A DNA stretch of 64,000 nt, from assembly GCF_004379255.2 (NCBI RefSeq), contig NC_056045.1:4994560-5058559 (forward strand), read 5' to 3'. The DNA comes from Salvia splendens (lineage: Eukaryota; Streptophyta; Magnoliopsida; Lamiales; Lamiaceae). The notes under the pieces are model-generated. The model made no database searches, had not been told where the DNA came from, and worked only from the letters and a program-made list of their open reading frames with translations. Positions within the stretch are counted from its first letter, which is position 1, and the number at the start of each line of letters is the position of its first letter. Below are positions 9,743 through 21,095 of this stretch, piece after piece. The translations under genes were made by a program, and so were the position numbers.

Positions 9743-9909
9743 CTTGAATCATGAAGACCTTCATCGTCATCAATTTTATCCACCTCTATTGCAATCCCAT
9801 CAGAATGATCTTTGTTTTGCTGAATGCAATCCATCTTCGGCTGTGCATTACCACTACATGAAGTCTCATCTTCTGCTGTAACTGTCCTCTCTATTTGAGA
9901 GTCTTCCAA
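9743..9909 (-). pseudogene. captured CUE-gene fragment, distal part
   Basis: An acidic, Ser/Asp-rich low-complexity segment (VDKIDDDEGLHDSS; TAEDETSCSGNAQ) continues in frame into the phosphatase-like piece. It is separated from its proximal part (19275-19735) only by the Copia insertion. When one copy of the TCCAA duplication is counted, the frame runs through without shift. It is probably the linker or C-terminal part of the same captured gene as the CUE-like region. Confidence 0.5.
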
Positions 9910-12626
9910 TGAAGGGGTTGGCAGCGGAAGCGTGCATGATTTACCGATCATATAAACTTGATCTATTTAGCAGATTATTTAGACAAATTCTATTCGCGTA
10001 ATTATCACATGTATCATGCTCATAACTTGAATTAAAAACAAGCTTTAGCACATAAAATCCCTAAAGCATGCTTACTACGGAATTAGCCAATTTACCTCGT
10101 AGATTCAATCAAGAATCGATGATGGCTTGCTCCTTCTCCACGTGAAGATCTTCAATACAAGACCTCGGATCTTCTGACTGGTGTCCCGGACTATACGCTG
10201 ATATTTGTGTGGGCAAACCTCACCAACGTACTAGGACTCGAATAATGGAAGACAGAAACTGCTCACGGAGGGAGCACAAATTTCGAGCTCTCTCTTTCTA
10301 GAGGGGGACGAAAATTTTGTATATTAAAAGGTGTATCTTCTGTCTCCTTTATTCTCCTATTTATATAAGTCACATATTGGGCCCAGTCAGGGATCTAAGG
10401 AAGAATTTGGAACAGGCCTCACCCAATTAGCTTTTTACTAATTAAATTGAACCCACAATTTAATATAAGCTTATATTGGAATATTACGAGCAGCCACTAC
10501 ATAAGTAATATTGTACTGCCTTCCAAATCCGAAATTGCAAGTATTCCGGGTTTCCTTTAATTGCATTTGATTTATTTCCCGCGCTTAAGATAGAAACATC
10601 CATTAATTAATTAATGTCTGCTATAGACTTAATTAATTAATATATTTCGAATTCCAAGAGTGGACTTAGCAAGAAACTCTTATTTATTATTCATAGAGTA
10701 ATCAAACTCCAACTAGCTAGGTTCCGAATAATAAAACCTCGTTTCGAGCTCCTCTTGTGGATGTTATCAAACGAGACACTCCTCGCGCACGTTTCAACAT
10801 AATAGCAATCCTAGTACCGCTAGATAATGATCACCACTAGGGATGTCAATGTAACCCGAACCCGCGGGCCGGCCCGAATAACCCGATAAAAATGCAGGGT
10901 TAGGGTTGTAATTTCGCAGCCCGAATTTAAAATCGGGCCATTCGGGCTGACCCGTTCGGGTTGTCGGGTTAGGCGGGCTGACCCGCTCGGGTTACGGGTC
11001 GGCCCGTCGGGTTGAAGGCTTCTGCACAGCGAGCAGTTTTTGTAACGGTCATAGCTTTCTCTACAAATCTCCGATTGAAGCGTGCAATATATCCACGCGA
11101 AGCTCTTTCGAAGACGAAGAGAATGATATGTATTAGAGGTTTATCAGACTTCAAAATCGCGAGAAACATTGACTCAAACAAGGCTGCTGCACATCCACAT
11201 ATTTTGTGTGCATTTTCTAATCAATTTTCTATCATTTCTCAACAAACATGTAAACATACCAAAATATAGAAATATAATCAAAATCATCCAAGACAACCCT
11301 CTAAAACCATGCAAAATCCAAATACGTAAACCGACTATATAAGATCACAAAAAAATCACCATGTGGTTCATGGATTCATAAATACCCGTATATAAAGACT
11401 TTCTTTTAGTATATTTCCAATATAATAGTGCAAAGTGTTTTGACGCCGCTTTGTCATTGAATTATGCGTACTTTGATGATTCTTAAAACAAAGATAAATT
11501 ATTATTTGACTTATTTACAGATGGAATAAATTCATAATTCAAGAAAACTTAGAGTTACTCCAATTAGCTAGCATCTTGATAATTCACTCTTTAACAATTC
11601 AAAATATTTTTGTTACATCTACGATGCACCTCTCACGTTATGAAAATTTTATTTAATTTTCTACGAATTGATTTATGTTTAAATTTTGAAACAAAGTGTT
11701 GATTTATGTTTTAAATACATAAACATAAACATACTATTGATAGATATTTTGTAAATAATTATGTAATGAATAAGTTATTTAAATTTAAATAACTTAATCT
11801 TTTTAAAAAATATTAAAGAAAATTAAAAATACGTATTTCATTGTTGAATGATTAATTAAAAATATGTATATAATTAAAGAAAATTTAAATACGTATTATT
11901 TTTTTGAAAATATTAAAAGAATTAAAAATACGCATTGGCCCGAATAACCCGGTGGGTTAGCCCGAAACCCGAAGGGTTAGGGTTAGGGTCGAACTTTTAT
12001 AACCCGAAAAAATCATAACCCGAATAACCCGTAACCGAATGGCCCGACAACCCGAACGGGTTGGCCCGATTGACATCCCTAATCACCACTACCCAATATA
12101 CCTGGATCGTTGGGTTACGAAAAACCCGCACCTTTGGTAAGTCAAAGTAGTGGATACTCAATGTCGTGTGCTCAACGCTAACGTACATTGATTAAGAAAT
12201 TAATTATCAAGACCTCGTCTTTCAGTAGAGAGCATAAAGACTCGTCTTGCTGTTAGATCCATTCAGTGCTATACCACACCAACGTCATCTTATTTCAATA
12301 AGGCTTAGAAATAATCGGACTGACATTGCAACCTTTCGCGATAGGTAGTCTAGCCCTATCTAGGTTGTGAAATTCTTATTTTTCTTTGTTTAGAACTGAC
12401 CGTGTTACCTTAAATTGGACGACGCCCACAACCGGTCTACTAAAACAAAGACTTAGACTTTGTTAAGTTTGCTTATACATTTAAATATGCAATAAACAAC
12501 CATTAAATGTAAAACATAACAAAATTATGACAAAAATAATCTGTTGCATTTATTAGAAAATAACCATTAGAGTTTTACAGTATGCTATCACTCGAAAGGT
12601 GATTTCTAGTATATAAAACCCTAACA
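9910..12626 (-). repeat. 3' LTR of Copia element (complete, interrupted)
   Basis: From TGAAGGGG to CCCTAACA. Subtracting the nested element and its duplicated 8 bp gives about 1465 bp. It retains a 30-bp stretch (about 10756-10785) missing from the 5' LTR, where deletion occurred between two CTCCT copies. A TATA-like box lies near 10365-10375 (minus strand). Confidence 0.88.
10838..12081. mobile_element. hAT-like non-autonomous element with CCCGAA-rich ends
   Basis: Ends TAGGGATGTCAAT / ATTGACATCCCTA are inverted repeats, and ATCACCAC is duplicated at 10830-10837 and 12082-12089, an 8-bp duplication as in hAT elements. The empty site is present in the other LTR of the host Copia element (about 18726). 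Both ends are packed with ACCCG/CGGGT repeats; the AT-rich centre holds no recognised transposase. Confidence 0.9.
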
Positions 12627-12637
12627 ATCTCCCACTT
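12627..12637 (-). other. polypurine tract of Copia element
   Basis: On the minus strand AAGTGGGAGAT directly precedes the TGTTAGGG start of the 3' LTR, the usual Copia arrangement. Confidence 0.75.
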
Positions 12638-12697
12638 ATACTCAAAACAGCTTTCAAGTATACAAAATGGTAGTGCACACGTCTAAATTTCTCCCAC

Positions 12698-14100
12698 TTA
12701 TACTGAAAGCGAGTTGAGGTCTTGAATGAGCCGAACTCCCATCCCTTCAACGTGGCATTCGAACGGTTTCACCGCCAAAGCCTTTGTAAAAGGATCTGCC
12801 AGGTTGTTCTCTGACGCAATCTTGACCACTTTTATGTCTCCTCTCTGCACTATATCTCTAATGATATGATACTTCCGCTCTATATGTTTGCTCGCTTTGT
12901 GAGCTCTTGGTTCTTTCGAGTTTGCCACAGCACCAGAATTGTCACAATAAATGGTGATGCTCTTGGGCAGATTCGAAACCACACCTAAATCCATAACGAA
13001 GTTCTTGAACCATACCACCTCTTTTGCAGCCTCCGAAGCGGCCACATACTCGGCTTCCATGGTCGAGTCCGCGATGCATTTCTGCTTCACACTCTTCCAA
13101 ATTACGGCTCCACCTCCTAAGGTGAACACATATCCTGAAGTAGATTTTCTCGAGTCCTGATCAGCTTGAAAGTCTGAGTCAGTATATCCCAAAGGACAGA
13201 GCTCGGCTGCATTGTAAACTAGAGCATAGTCCTTAGTCCGTTTAAGGTACTTGAGTATGTTCTTTACGGCAGTCCAATGTCCTTGGCCCGGATTCGACTG
13301 ATATCTTGCCACCATGCCAACAACAAAGCAAATATCAGGTCTAGTACAAAGCATAGCATACATGAGACTTCCAACTGCCGAAGCATATGGAATCCTTCTC
13401 ATTTCCTGTATCTCAGACTGCGTTTTAGGGCACATCTCTTGAGATAAATGGATACCATGTCTAAAAGGTAAGAAACCTTTCTTGGCATCCTGCATGCTAA
13501 AACGACTAAGTACTGTTTCGATGTAAGATTCTTGAGATAAGCACAACATCTTCTTCTCTTGATTCCGAAGAACCTTGATCCCGAGGATGTGTCCCGCGTC
13601 TCCCATATCCTTCATCTCGAACTGGTTCGACAACCATGTTCGAACTGATGACAACATCTTTTTATTGTTTCCAATTAGAAGAATGTCATCTACATATAAA
13701 ACTAAGAACACTACATTCCCCTTATCAACTTTCTTATACACACAACTTTCACTTGGGCACTTTTCGAATCCAATCTTGCAAACAGTTTGATCGAAACATT
13801 GGTTCCACGATCTAGATGCTTGCTTGAGGCCATAAATGGCCTTCTTAAGCTTCCAAACCATGTGTTATTTGCCCTTTATGGCATATCCTTCGGGTTGTTC
13901 CATGTAGATGGTCTCCTCAAGACTGTCGTTGAGAAACGCAGTCTTAACGTCCATCTGCCATACATCCCAATCCATATAAGCTGCAATAGACAACAGTATC
14001 CGGATCGATTTGAGCATGGCCACTGGGGAGAAGGTCTCATCATAATCGATGCCTTCCTTTTGGGTATACCCCTTGGCCACTAGTCTTGCTTTGAAGACTT
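12698..14100 (-). pseudogene. pol: Copia reverse transcriptase and RNase H
   Basis: Reverse transcriptase motifs run from [17 protein letters not shown] and VKTAFLN (ORF to 13865) through YGLKQASRSWNQCFD to the catalytic YVDDILLIG. RNase H follows (YTDSDFQADQDSRKSTSGYVF, MEAEYVAASEA, CDNSGAVANS, HIERKYHIIRDIV). A TAA at about 13862-13864 splits the domain between AIKGK and MVWKLKKAIYG. The end of the frame lies close to the 3' LTR, as expected. Not functional as it stands. Confidence 0.9.
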
Positions 14101-14434
14101 TAACTCATCCATCGGGTCCACGTTTACGTTTATATATCCACTTGCTCTCAATGGCAGTACAACCTTCGGGTAGGACGGACAAATCGTAGACGTCTTTGTC
14201 TATCATAGATTGTAGTTCCGAATCCATTGCTTTCACTCATTCGCAATGATCGACATCTGCCAGAGCTTCCGCAAAGTTCCAGGGATCTAATACATTGCTG
14301 TCCGAGGAGTGATCCATAGATTCCCCAAAATCAATGTATCTGTCGGGCTCATGTGAGACCCTCCCACTGCGGTGCGGCACTATAATATTTTGAGTAGAAG
14401 TTGAAGTTTCGGGAATTGTTTGTACACTTGGTAC

Positions 14435-15376
14435 TTATTCTTGGTTAATGGAACTTGTGACAGAAGTTAGCTCATCAAGAGCCACTTCACTGCTGGGTTT
14501 ATGATTCATTACATAGTCTTCCTCTAAGAATGTCGCGTGAGTGCTCACAATGACTTTCTTATCTCGGAGACTAAAGAATTCATAACCTTTCGTCCCTTTG
14601 GGGTATCCTATAAACAAACATACCTCCGTCCTAGATCCTAGCTTAGTTGGATCCTTTTCCAATACATGAGCCGGGCAACCCCAAACCTTGAGATGTGCTA
14701 GATTGGGCTTACGCCCAGTCCACAACTCATATGGAGTTTTAGGTACGGATTTTGATGGTAAATTGTCTAAAATGTGACTTGCAGAAAGCAAGGCATGTCC
14801 CTAAAACGAAATAGGCAGACGTGCATAACTCATCATCGATCGAACCATGTTTAATAAGGTCATGTTCCTTCTTTCAGCCACGCCGTTCTGCTGGGGCGTG
14901 CCCAGCGCAGTCAGTTGGGATTCAATTCCCACTTCCGATAAGTAGTCCAAAAATTCGGCACTGAGGTATTCGCCTCCCCGATCAGATCGTAGGCATTTGA
15001 TATTCTTCCCATGATACTTCTCCACAAGAGTCTTAAAGTCTTTAAACTTGTCAAAAGACTCTGACTTGTGACGCATCAAGTAGACATATCCAATTTTCGA
15101 GAAGTCATCAATAAAAGTGATGAAGTATCGAAAACCACCTCTTGCCTCAGTTGACATTGGTCCACATACATCGGAATGAACGAGCTCAAGTACTTCCTTG
15201 GCCCTATTGCCCTTAGCCTTAAAAGGCCTCTTGGTCATCTTGCCTTCTAAGCATGACTCACACTTATGAAAAGGTTCCTCCTCTAGACCTTTGATAAGAT
15301 CTTGTTGAACAAGAGAATGGATCCTCCTTTCATTGGCATGACCAAGTCTAAGGTGCCACAAGTACGTTTCGTTCAT
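14435..15376 (-). pseudogene. pol: Copia integrase
   Basis: Contains the HHCC region (WHLRLGHANERRIHSL, CESCLEGK) and the D,D,E core ([29 protein letters not shown]). A stop at about 14798-14800 divides it from the downstream part (LDNLPSKSVPKTPYELWTG and KVWGCPAHVLEKDP). The stretch 14100-14434 continues the linker towards reverse transcriptase with further stops. The domain order confirms Copia. Confidence 0.9.
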
Positions 15377-15394
15377 TGAACTTGAAGGTTCCTT

Positions 15395-16048
15395 TCATTT
15401 CTTTGAAATTTTCGATGTTGTATTGAGTTCTGATTTGCGATTATTAAACTGTGTAGAAGTGATTGTATACAGATTGTTTTCCATGATACCACGACAGATA
15501 TAAGAACCATCTTTCTTAATAACGCAATTGTCATTAAAAGAAATCGAATATCCATCATAAACCAATTTAGAAACTGAAATTAAATTTCTTCTAAAAGAAG
15601 GTATCAACAAAACATTCTTCAAAATAAAAAATCTATCACTACTAAAACGCAAATAAATGTCTCCCACTGCAACGACTGCCACTTTGGTAGCGTCGCCCAG
15701 CTGGACTTCAATCTCACGATCATGTAGCCGTCTTGTCACCTGCATTAAGTCAGGATCAAAATAAATATGATCAGTGGCTCCTGTGTCAATAACCCAAGTG
15801 CAAATTGATGTCGAAGTCAAACAAGACTCGACAACTAGAGCCTGGTGCATACCTGTAGCCTTGCCCCATTTAGGACAGTCTGGCTTCCAATGCCCCTTCT
15901 CTCCACACTTGAAACACTTCCCCGTGGGCTTCTTGTTAGCCCTCTTCTTCTTCTTTCCCTTAGCTATCTTGGCCGGTCCTGAGTTCGGTGCCTGCCTTTT
16001 TCCTTTGCTAGGCTTTAAGCCAGAGGAACGAGGCGCCGAAATCATCAT
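15395..16048 (-). pseudogene. pol: Copia zinc knuckle and aspartic protease
   Basis: Basic N-terminal stretch, CCHC zinc knuckle (CFKCGEKGHWKPDC) and the protease active site WVIDTGATDHI with the expected D-T-G-A. A shift or stop separates it from gag (16085) and from integrase (15376). In an intact element these would form one polyprotein. Confidence 0.88.
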
Positions 16049-16084
16049 GGCGGCCTTATCCTAGACCATAAGGTCCTCTGCCGA

Positions 16085-16657
16085 CTAAAGTTCAGTCAAC
16101 AGCTCTGCCAAGGTGTAATTCCTTTTGTTCATCTCGAAGTTGAGCTTGAACTGTTGGAAGCTAGGGGGAAGACTTTGAAGGATGATAGTAACCTGGGACT
16201 CGGGATCGATCGTCCCTCCCAAGACCTCAATTTGGTTGAGGTGGCCCATCATCTCGAGGACGTGGTCCCTCACAGACGAGCCTTCCTTCATTGTCTTCGA
16301 CATGATACTCCGAAAGGCTTGAGACTTAGCCGTTCGATTCTGAGTACCAAAAAGATTCTTGAGATTCTGCATAATCTCGGCGGCAGTTTCCATAGCAGAA
16401 TGCTGATGCTTGAGTACTGATGACATAGATGCCAACATGTAGCACTTAGCCATCTCATTCGCCTTATGCCACCGTCTGTGTGCATCTCTGACTCCTGCCG
16501 CAGCGTTAGCCGGCGGCACTGGAGGTCGCGGGGTGGTGAGCACAAAGATGTACTCATCTGCTGTGAGAACCATGTCCAAATTTTGTTTCCATTCTATGTA
16601 ATTTTGGCCCTCGAGTTTATTTTCTTTGAGAATTGCAGAAAGAGGATTGAACGACAT
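16085..16657 (-). pseudogene. gag: Copia gag N-terminal part
   Basis: From ATG 16657 (MSFNPLSAILKENKLEG). The GQNYIEWKQNLDMVL segment and the helical region ending NYTLAELLTEL are typical of the Copia UBN2/gag family. A stop at 16085 cuts it from the zinc-knuckle segment downstream. Confidence 0.88.
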
Positions 16658-18121
16658 ATTGACGATTTGATTTGCACTGCAAAACAGAGTATCTTACTAT
16701 TGTCATAAACTTATGTAAAAAGTTTGATTAGATTAACCATAAAACTTTTCAAAATCTTACAACTGTAAAATTAAAATTTTGTACCCTCCAGAGGAAGTCA
16801 ATACGCATTAAAATCTTACAATTTTACTGGTCACAACACCGACGAATAGTCCAGAGACCACAGAGTGGCATGGCCGCCTAATGTTGCCTAAGCAAGACCA
16901 TATCTTTAGCATTACAGAGTCTCATTTCTACAACACACTCCCATAACAATGCTCATGTAATGCTAACAAGATCAACCTATCTCATAAATCCTGTGTGAAC
17001 TTCTAAATCTCGCAGTTTCTTAGGATTATTGTCCCCACAGAGCAGGCGGCGATAATATTGGAAACTACATTCTAGTTCATACTATTTAGATTTGAGAAGT
17101 CCGCCCTCATGAACTTGCTATTTTCTTAGGATTATTGTCCCCACAGAGCAGGTGGCGATAATATTAGAAAAAGGCTTCATAAATTGCAGACCAATTGATG
17201 GAGACCATATACAAACGTTGAGTTCGTAATTATAGCTTAGATATTTTGGGTTATGGTTTTTCTTTAATTATCCTTAGCCTTAGGGCAGAGAAAGACTTTC
17301 ATTAAATTCTGTTGGTATTTAATTTGCTGGATAATTAAATCTTTTATTAATTGGTATCTTCCTTTAGGAAATTATTGTTCTAGAATATAATTCGTATTCA
17401 TGTCTACTATAAGATATGTCTCAAATAAATAAATTATTTAATTCTTAATAAGACATGAAAAATTAAATTCAAATTAATTCCATGTTCAAGATTAGGAAGA
17501 GATATTTCATTATTTAATGTATTCATACATATCTATCCTTTTTAGGATCTTAGATATATAAATATTAGGAAACTATTAAATTATTCTTATCCATATCATC
17601 TAGGAATCAAAATAAAATTATTTATTTCCATAGATATAGAAAATAATAAAAATATTCCTTAAATCTAGACAAATATTAGGAAACTATTAAATTATTCTCA
17701 TCTATATCATCTAGGAATAAAATAATATTATTTATTTCCATAGATATAGATAATAATAAAAATATTCCTAAAATCTAGACAAATCTTCCAAAAAGATTTT
17801 ATTTCCATTAAATAATAATATTTTAATGATATCTTTTAATAAAATAATTAAATAATCATTAAAATAATCCTTCATCGTTATCTCATCGTACGAGGTTCGA
17901 ACGAACGATGAACGACGAAGATCCGATGAATTCGTCGTCGAATCACGACGCACGCAGCGTCTCGGACACTAGCGAGCGCCCGTCTCGGTCGTCTCGACCG
18001 TCGGGTGCCGACGCGTCTCGGCCAGCTGAGCACGTCGGGTGACGCGGTCCTCGGCCAGCGGCGCGCACGACGGTGGCGCTGTTCTCGGCCAGTTGCTGTC
18101 GCCTGTCTCGGCCTATCCGAG
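16658..18121. other. Copia leader region between gag and truncated 5' LTR
   Basis: No gene. Contains two copies of a segment with ATTATTGTCCCCACAGAGCA (about 17026 and 17129) and two copies of an AT-rich segment with AGGAAACTATTAAATTATTC (about 17567 and 17679). A CpG-rich block lies at 17940-18121, where CTCGGCCAG occurs three times. The missing LTR end and primer site would have lain at the right edge. Confidence 0.65.
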
Positions 18122-19269
18122 CGCTGATATTTGTGTGAGCAAATCTCACCAACGTACTAGGACTCGAATAATGGAAGACAGAAACTGCTCACGGAGGGAG
18201 CACAAATTTCGAGCTCTCTCTTTCTAGAGGGGGACGAAAATTTTGTATATTAAAGGTGTATCTTCTGTCTCCTTTATTCTCCTATTTATATAAGTCACAT
18301 ATTGGGCCCAGTCAGGGATCTAAGGAAGAATTTGGAACAAGCCTCACCCAATTAGCTTTTTACTAATTAAATTGAACCCACAATTTAATATAAGCTTATA
18401 TTGGAATATTACGAGCAGCCACTACAGAAGTAATATTGTACTGCCTTCCAAATCCGAAATTGCAAGTATTCCGAGTTTCCTTTAATTGCATTTGATTTAT
18501 TTCCCGCGCTTAAGATAGAAACATCCATTAATTAATTAATATCTGCTATAGACTTAATTAATTAACATATTTCGAATTCCAAGAGTGGACTTAGCAAGAA
18601 ACTCTTATTTATTATTCATAGAGTAATCAAACTCCAACTAGCTAGGTTCCGAATAATAAAACCTCGTTTCGAGCTCCTCGCGCACGTTTCAACATAATAG
18701 CAATCCTAGTACCGCTAGATAATGATCACCACTACCCAATATACCTGGATCGTTGGGTTACGAAAAACCCGCACCTTTGGTAAGTCAAAGTAGTGGATAC
18801 TCAATATCGTGTGCTCAATGCTAACGTACATTGATTAAAAAATTAATTATCAAGACCTCGTCTTTCAGTAGATAGCATAAAGACTCGTCTTGCTGTTAGA
18901 TCCATTCAGTGCTATACCACACCAACGTCATCTTATTTCAATAAGGCTTAGAAATAATCGGACTGACATTGCAACCTTTCGCGATAGGTAGTCTAGCCCT
19001 ATCTAGGTTGTGAAATTCTTATTTTTCTTTGTTTAGAACTGACCGTGTTACCTTAAATTGGACGACGCCCACAACCGGTCTACTAAAACAAAGACTTAGA
19101 CTTTGTTACGTTTGCTTATACATTTAAATATGCAATAAACAACCATTAAATGTAAAACATAACAAAATTATGACAAAAATAATCTGTTGCATTTATTGGA
19201 AAATAACCATTAGAGTTTTACAGTATGCAATCACTCGAAAGGTGATTTCTAGTATACAAAACCCTAACA
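18122..19269 (-). repeat. 5' LTR of Copia element, truncated
   Basis: Homologous to 10196-12626 without the nested hAT element. Its outer end (...CCTAACA then TCCAA) is intact; its inner end is cut at 18122, losing 286 bp. It also has a 30-bp internal deletion at about 18677. Confidence 0.9.
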
Positions 19270-19274
19270 TCCAA

Positions 19275-19735
19275 AACTTCCATACAACAAGTTCCATCTC
19301 TAGTTTCACCTACCACCACCAGTGATTTAGCCTGAGAATGAATGTCATGATGAGTTTCCACATCAAGATGCCCTGAACTTGCATCACCAACAGGTTCACT
19401 TAGCCCAACTTCAGCACAACCGGACGATTCTTTCTTTCCACTAACAAAAATACTATGATCATCATCAGCTTGATCTGCGAACTCTGTTATCACAGACAAG
19501 CTACCGTATGATGATTCGCCCGCAATAGCACTCCAAGTCAAAGGACTAGTTGGTGCAGATCTTTCAGTGAAGAAATGAATTGTCTCCTCAAGCATTGTTT
19601 CAACAGCCGCATCAACATCATTGATATGATCGATGGCAACAGCCCTAAGAGCTCGATCATCAACCAAAGGAAAAAAATCTCGCAGAGAGTCGTAGAATTT
19701 CTGGAAAGTCAGCAGGGGCTGCTTCACAGTAGTGG
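19275..19735 (-). pseudogene. captured CUE-like domain fragment
   Basis: The minus-strand frame reads LTFQKFYDSLRDFFPLVDDR, then ALRAVAIDHINDVDAAVETML. The FP-x-VD...LRAVAIDH...DVDAAVE pattern matches a CUE-type ubiquitin-binding helix bundle as found in several plant proteins. An acidic/Ser-rich tail follows. The segment is joined upstream to the element's own Pro/Trp-rich leader and downstream, across the Copia insertion, to 9743-9909. Seen: motif and open frame. Inferred: host-gene capture. The exact donor gene is not identified. Confidence 0.55.
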
Positions 19736-20724
19736 GCAATTCGAGGCTGGATACAGTCCGATTGAGGTGATTTGAGGGCGAGCGTTGTGGTATAGGTGGC
19801 GGGGCAGCTGCAGGCAGCGGCGCTGCTGATCGTTGGTGACTAGGTGAATCAGACACCGTGCGAGTAGGTTGCCAAGGTTGTGTGCCCGGGCGTGGGCTGC
19901 GCTGCTGCCGGAAGTGATCGGTTTGCCGCATGGGTGTATCCCAACAACTAGGCAGACATGGTGGTGGCTGATCATAATCCGAGTATCCTTGCGATGCACG
20001 GTGAGACGGTGGTTCCCAATAAGAGGGCTGCCATAACCGTGGTGGGTCGTAGGGATGGAAGCTCGGTATTGGTCGGTTACCGGGAGGATCCCAACAGGAG
20101 GGGCAGTTGAAGGGGGGTCCCACGATGTAGGTTGTCGGTCCACGCGAAAGCCCCTATCAAACTCCGTTGTGATGCGAGCTGATGGTCTATCCCAGCTCGT
20201 GCGAGGCCACGAAGCAGTGTGTGCGCGATATGGAATCGTGCCAGAGCCAGACTGTGCGAGCCCTGCCTCTCGCATGTTTAAATCACGACCCGTACCCCTA
20301 CGCCGGCGGACATCCCCACCACGGTCACGCCTACGGTGGTTGAAAATCAGGGGGCCGTCCTCGTCGGTCGGCCAGACGTCTCCCTGGGAACGATACCCAT
20401 CGACGTCCCCGTCGTCCGAAAAATAGGGCTGATCCGGTTCGGGAAGGCGTGTGGCCTTCAAACTATCAACCCTTCTATCCCTCGCATCCAATTTCAATTC
20501 CAATTGATCAAATCTTGTCATATTTTGTCCAGCGCTGACATGGTAGGTACGAACGCCCACGATCCATTGCGCAGCGCGCTGCTTGACTCCGGGTCGTCGC
20601 GTTGTATCCGCTGCCATCCGTTACCGAGGCAGCCACTCGCCGTGAAGCATTGGGGCTGATCGGTTCCCAACTCCTGGGCGTTGCCTCCGATAAGGAGGCC
20701 GGTCGGTGGTGCTTGATCGGCCAT
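19736..20724 (-). pseudogene. gag-like leader ORFs of gene-carrying gypsy-type element
   Basis: Begins at ATG 20724 (MADQAPPTGLL), 28 bp from the 5' LTR, and continues in three overlapping frames (20518-20724, 19724-20617, 19218-20123), so one or more shifts exist. The content is a helix (MTRFDQLELKLDARDRRVDS), an Arg/Asp-rich stretch, then Pro/Trp/Asp repeats (SWDPPSTAPP, PSCWDPPGNR, PSYWEPPSHR). It resembles the N-terminal region of gypsy gag without the capsid core. Confidence 0.5.
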
Positions 20725-20752
20725 GGTTGAGATCACAATGAAAGACACCAGT

Positions 20753-21095
20753 TGTTAAGGATCTTTCTCCTTAACGTCGAATTCCACACGTAATCAAGAA
20801 ACGGAGCCGACGTTATCGAGCGCCCAATGCAATGGGTCGGCGACTAGTCCGGCGAAGGGGCGGCTGAGCGCGAGGATCTCTCGTCGGCAGCCTTAGGGTT
20901 GTTTCTTAAAGCACAAGTATTTGAGCCAAAGTATTATTTCATAGATTCATTGACTAATTATTATGGAAGACTCCACTCATATTTATAATATGTGTGGATA
21001 CAAAAAAGATATGATAGTCCCTAAAATATCTCAACAAACTAATAATAATAGAAGAGGATCTAAACAAAATAATATAGTAAAAGAGACTCGTATCA
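20753..21095 (-). repeat. 5' LTR of gene-carrying gypsy-type element
   Basis: 343-bp copy with TG...CA ends, partner of 8992-9320. On its left, the minus strand reads ACTGGTGTCTTTCATTG, a leader resembling that of many plant gypsy elements, with the first ATG 28 bp in. Confidence 0.9.

Larger units (their letters stand above)
9910..19269 (-). mobile_element. Copia LTR retrotransposon with truncated 5' LTR and nested hAT element
   Basis: Flanked by TCCAA at 9905-9909 and 19270-19274. The 3' LTR (9910-12626) is complete but contains a nested element. The 5' LTR (18122-19269) ends properly at ...CCTAACA but lacks the 286 bp matching 9910-10195, together with the primer-binding site. Order on the minus strand: 5' LTR, leader, gag, zinc knuckle/protease, integrase, reverse transcriptase, RNase H, purine tract, 3' LTR; this is Copia order because integrase precedes reverse transcriptase. 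Several stops and shifts interrupt pol, so the element is dead. It lies inside the captured-gene ORF of the gypsy-type element. Confidence 0.9.
8992..21095 (-). mobile_element. gypsy-type LTR element carrying captured host-gene fragments
   Basis: LTRs of 329 bp (8992-9320) and 343 bp (20753-21095) start TGTTAAGG and end CGTATCA. They differ by one 14-bp indel and several substitutions. Flanks are CCTAA (8987-8991) and CCCAA (21096-21100), one mismatch. A purine tract at 9321-9332 (minus strand GTGGGGGAGT) and a leader with TTTCATTG next to the right LTR set the direction as minus. There is no protease, reverse transcriptase or integrase; the body holds a gag-like leader and a fused ORF of apparent host-gene pieces. 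Much of the length is the Copia element inserted at 9910-19269; without it the element is about 2.7 kb. It is therefore a non-autonomous, gene-transducing element. Confidence 0.85.

Noticed and set aside
10845..10990. Telomere-like ACCCG/GGGTT repeats
   Set aside because: The unit is not the plant telomere repeat, and the block is the subterminal region of a hAT-like element with an 8-bp duplication.
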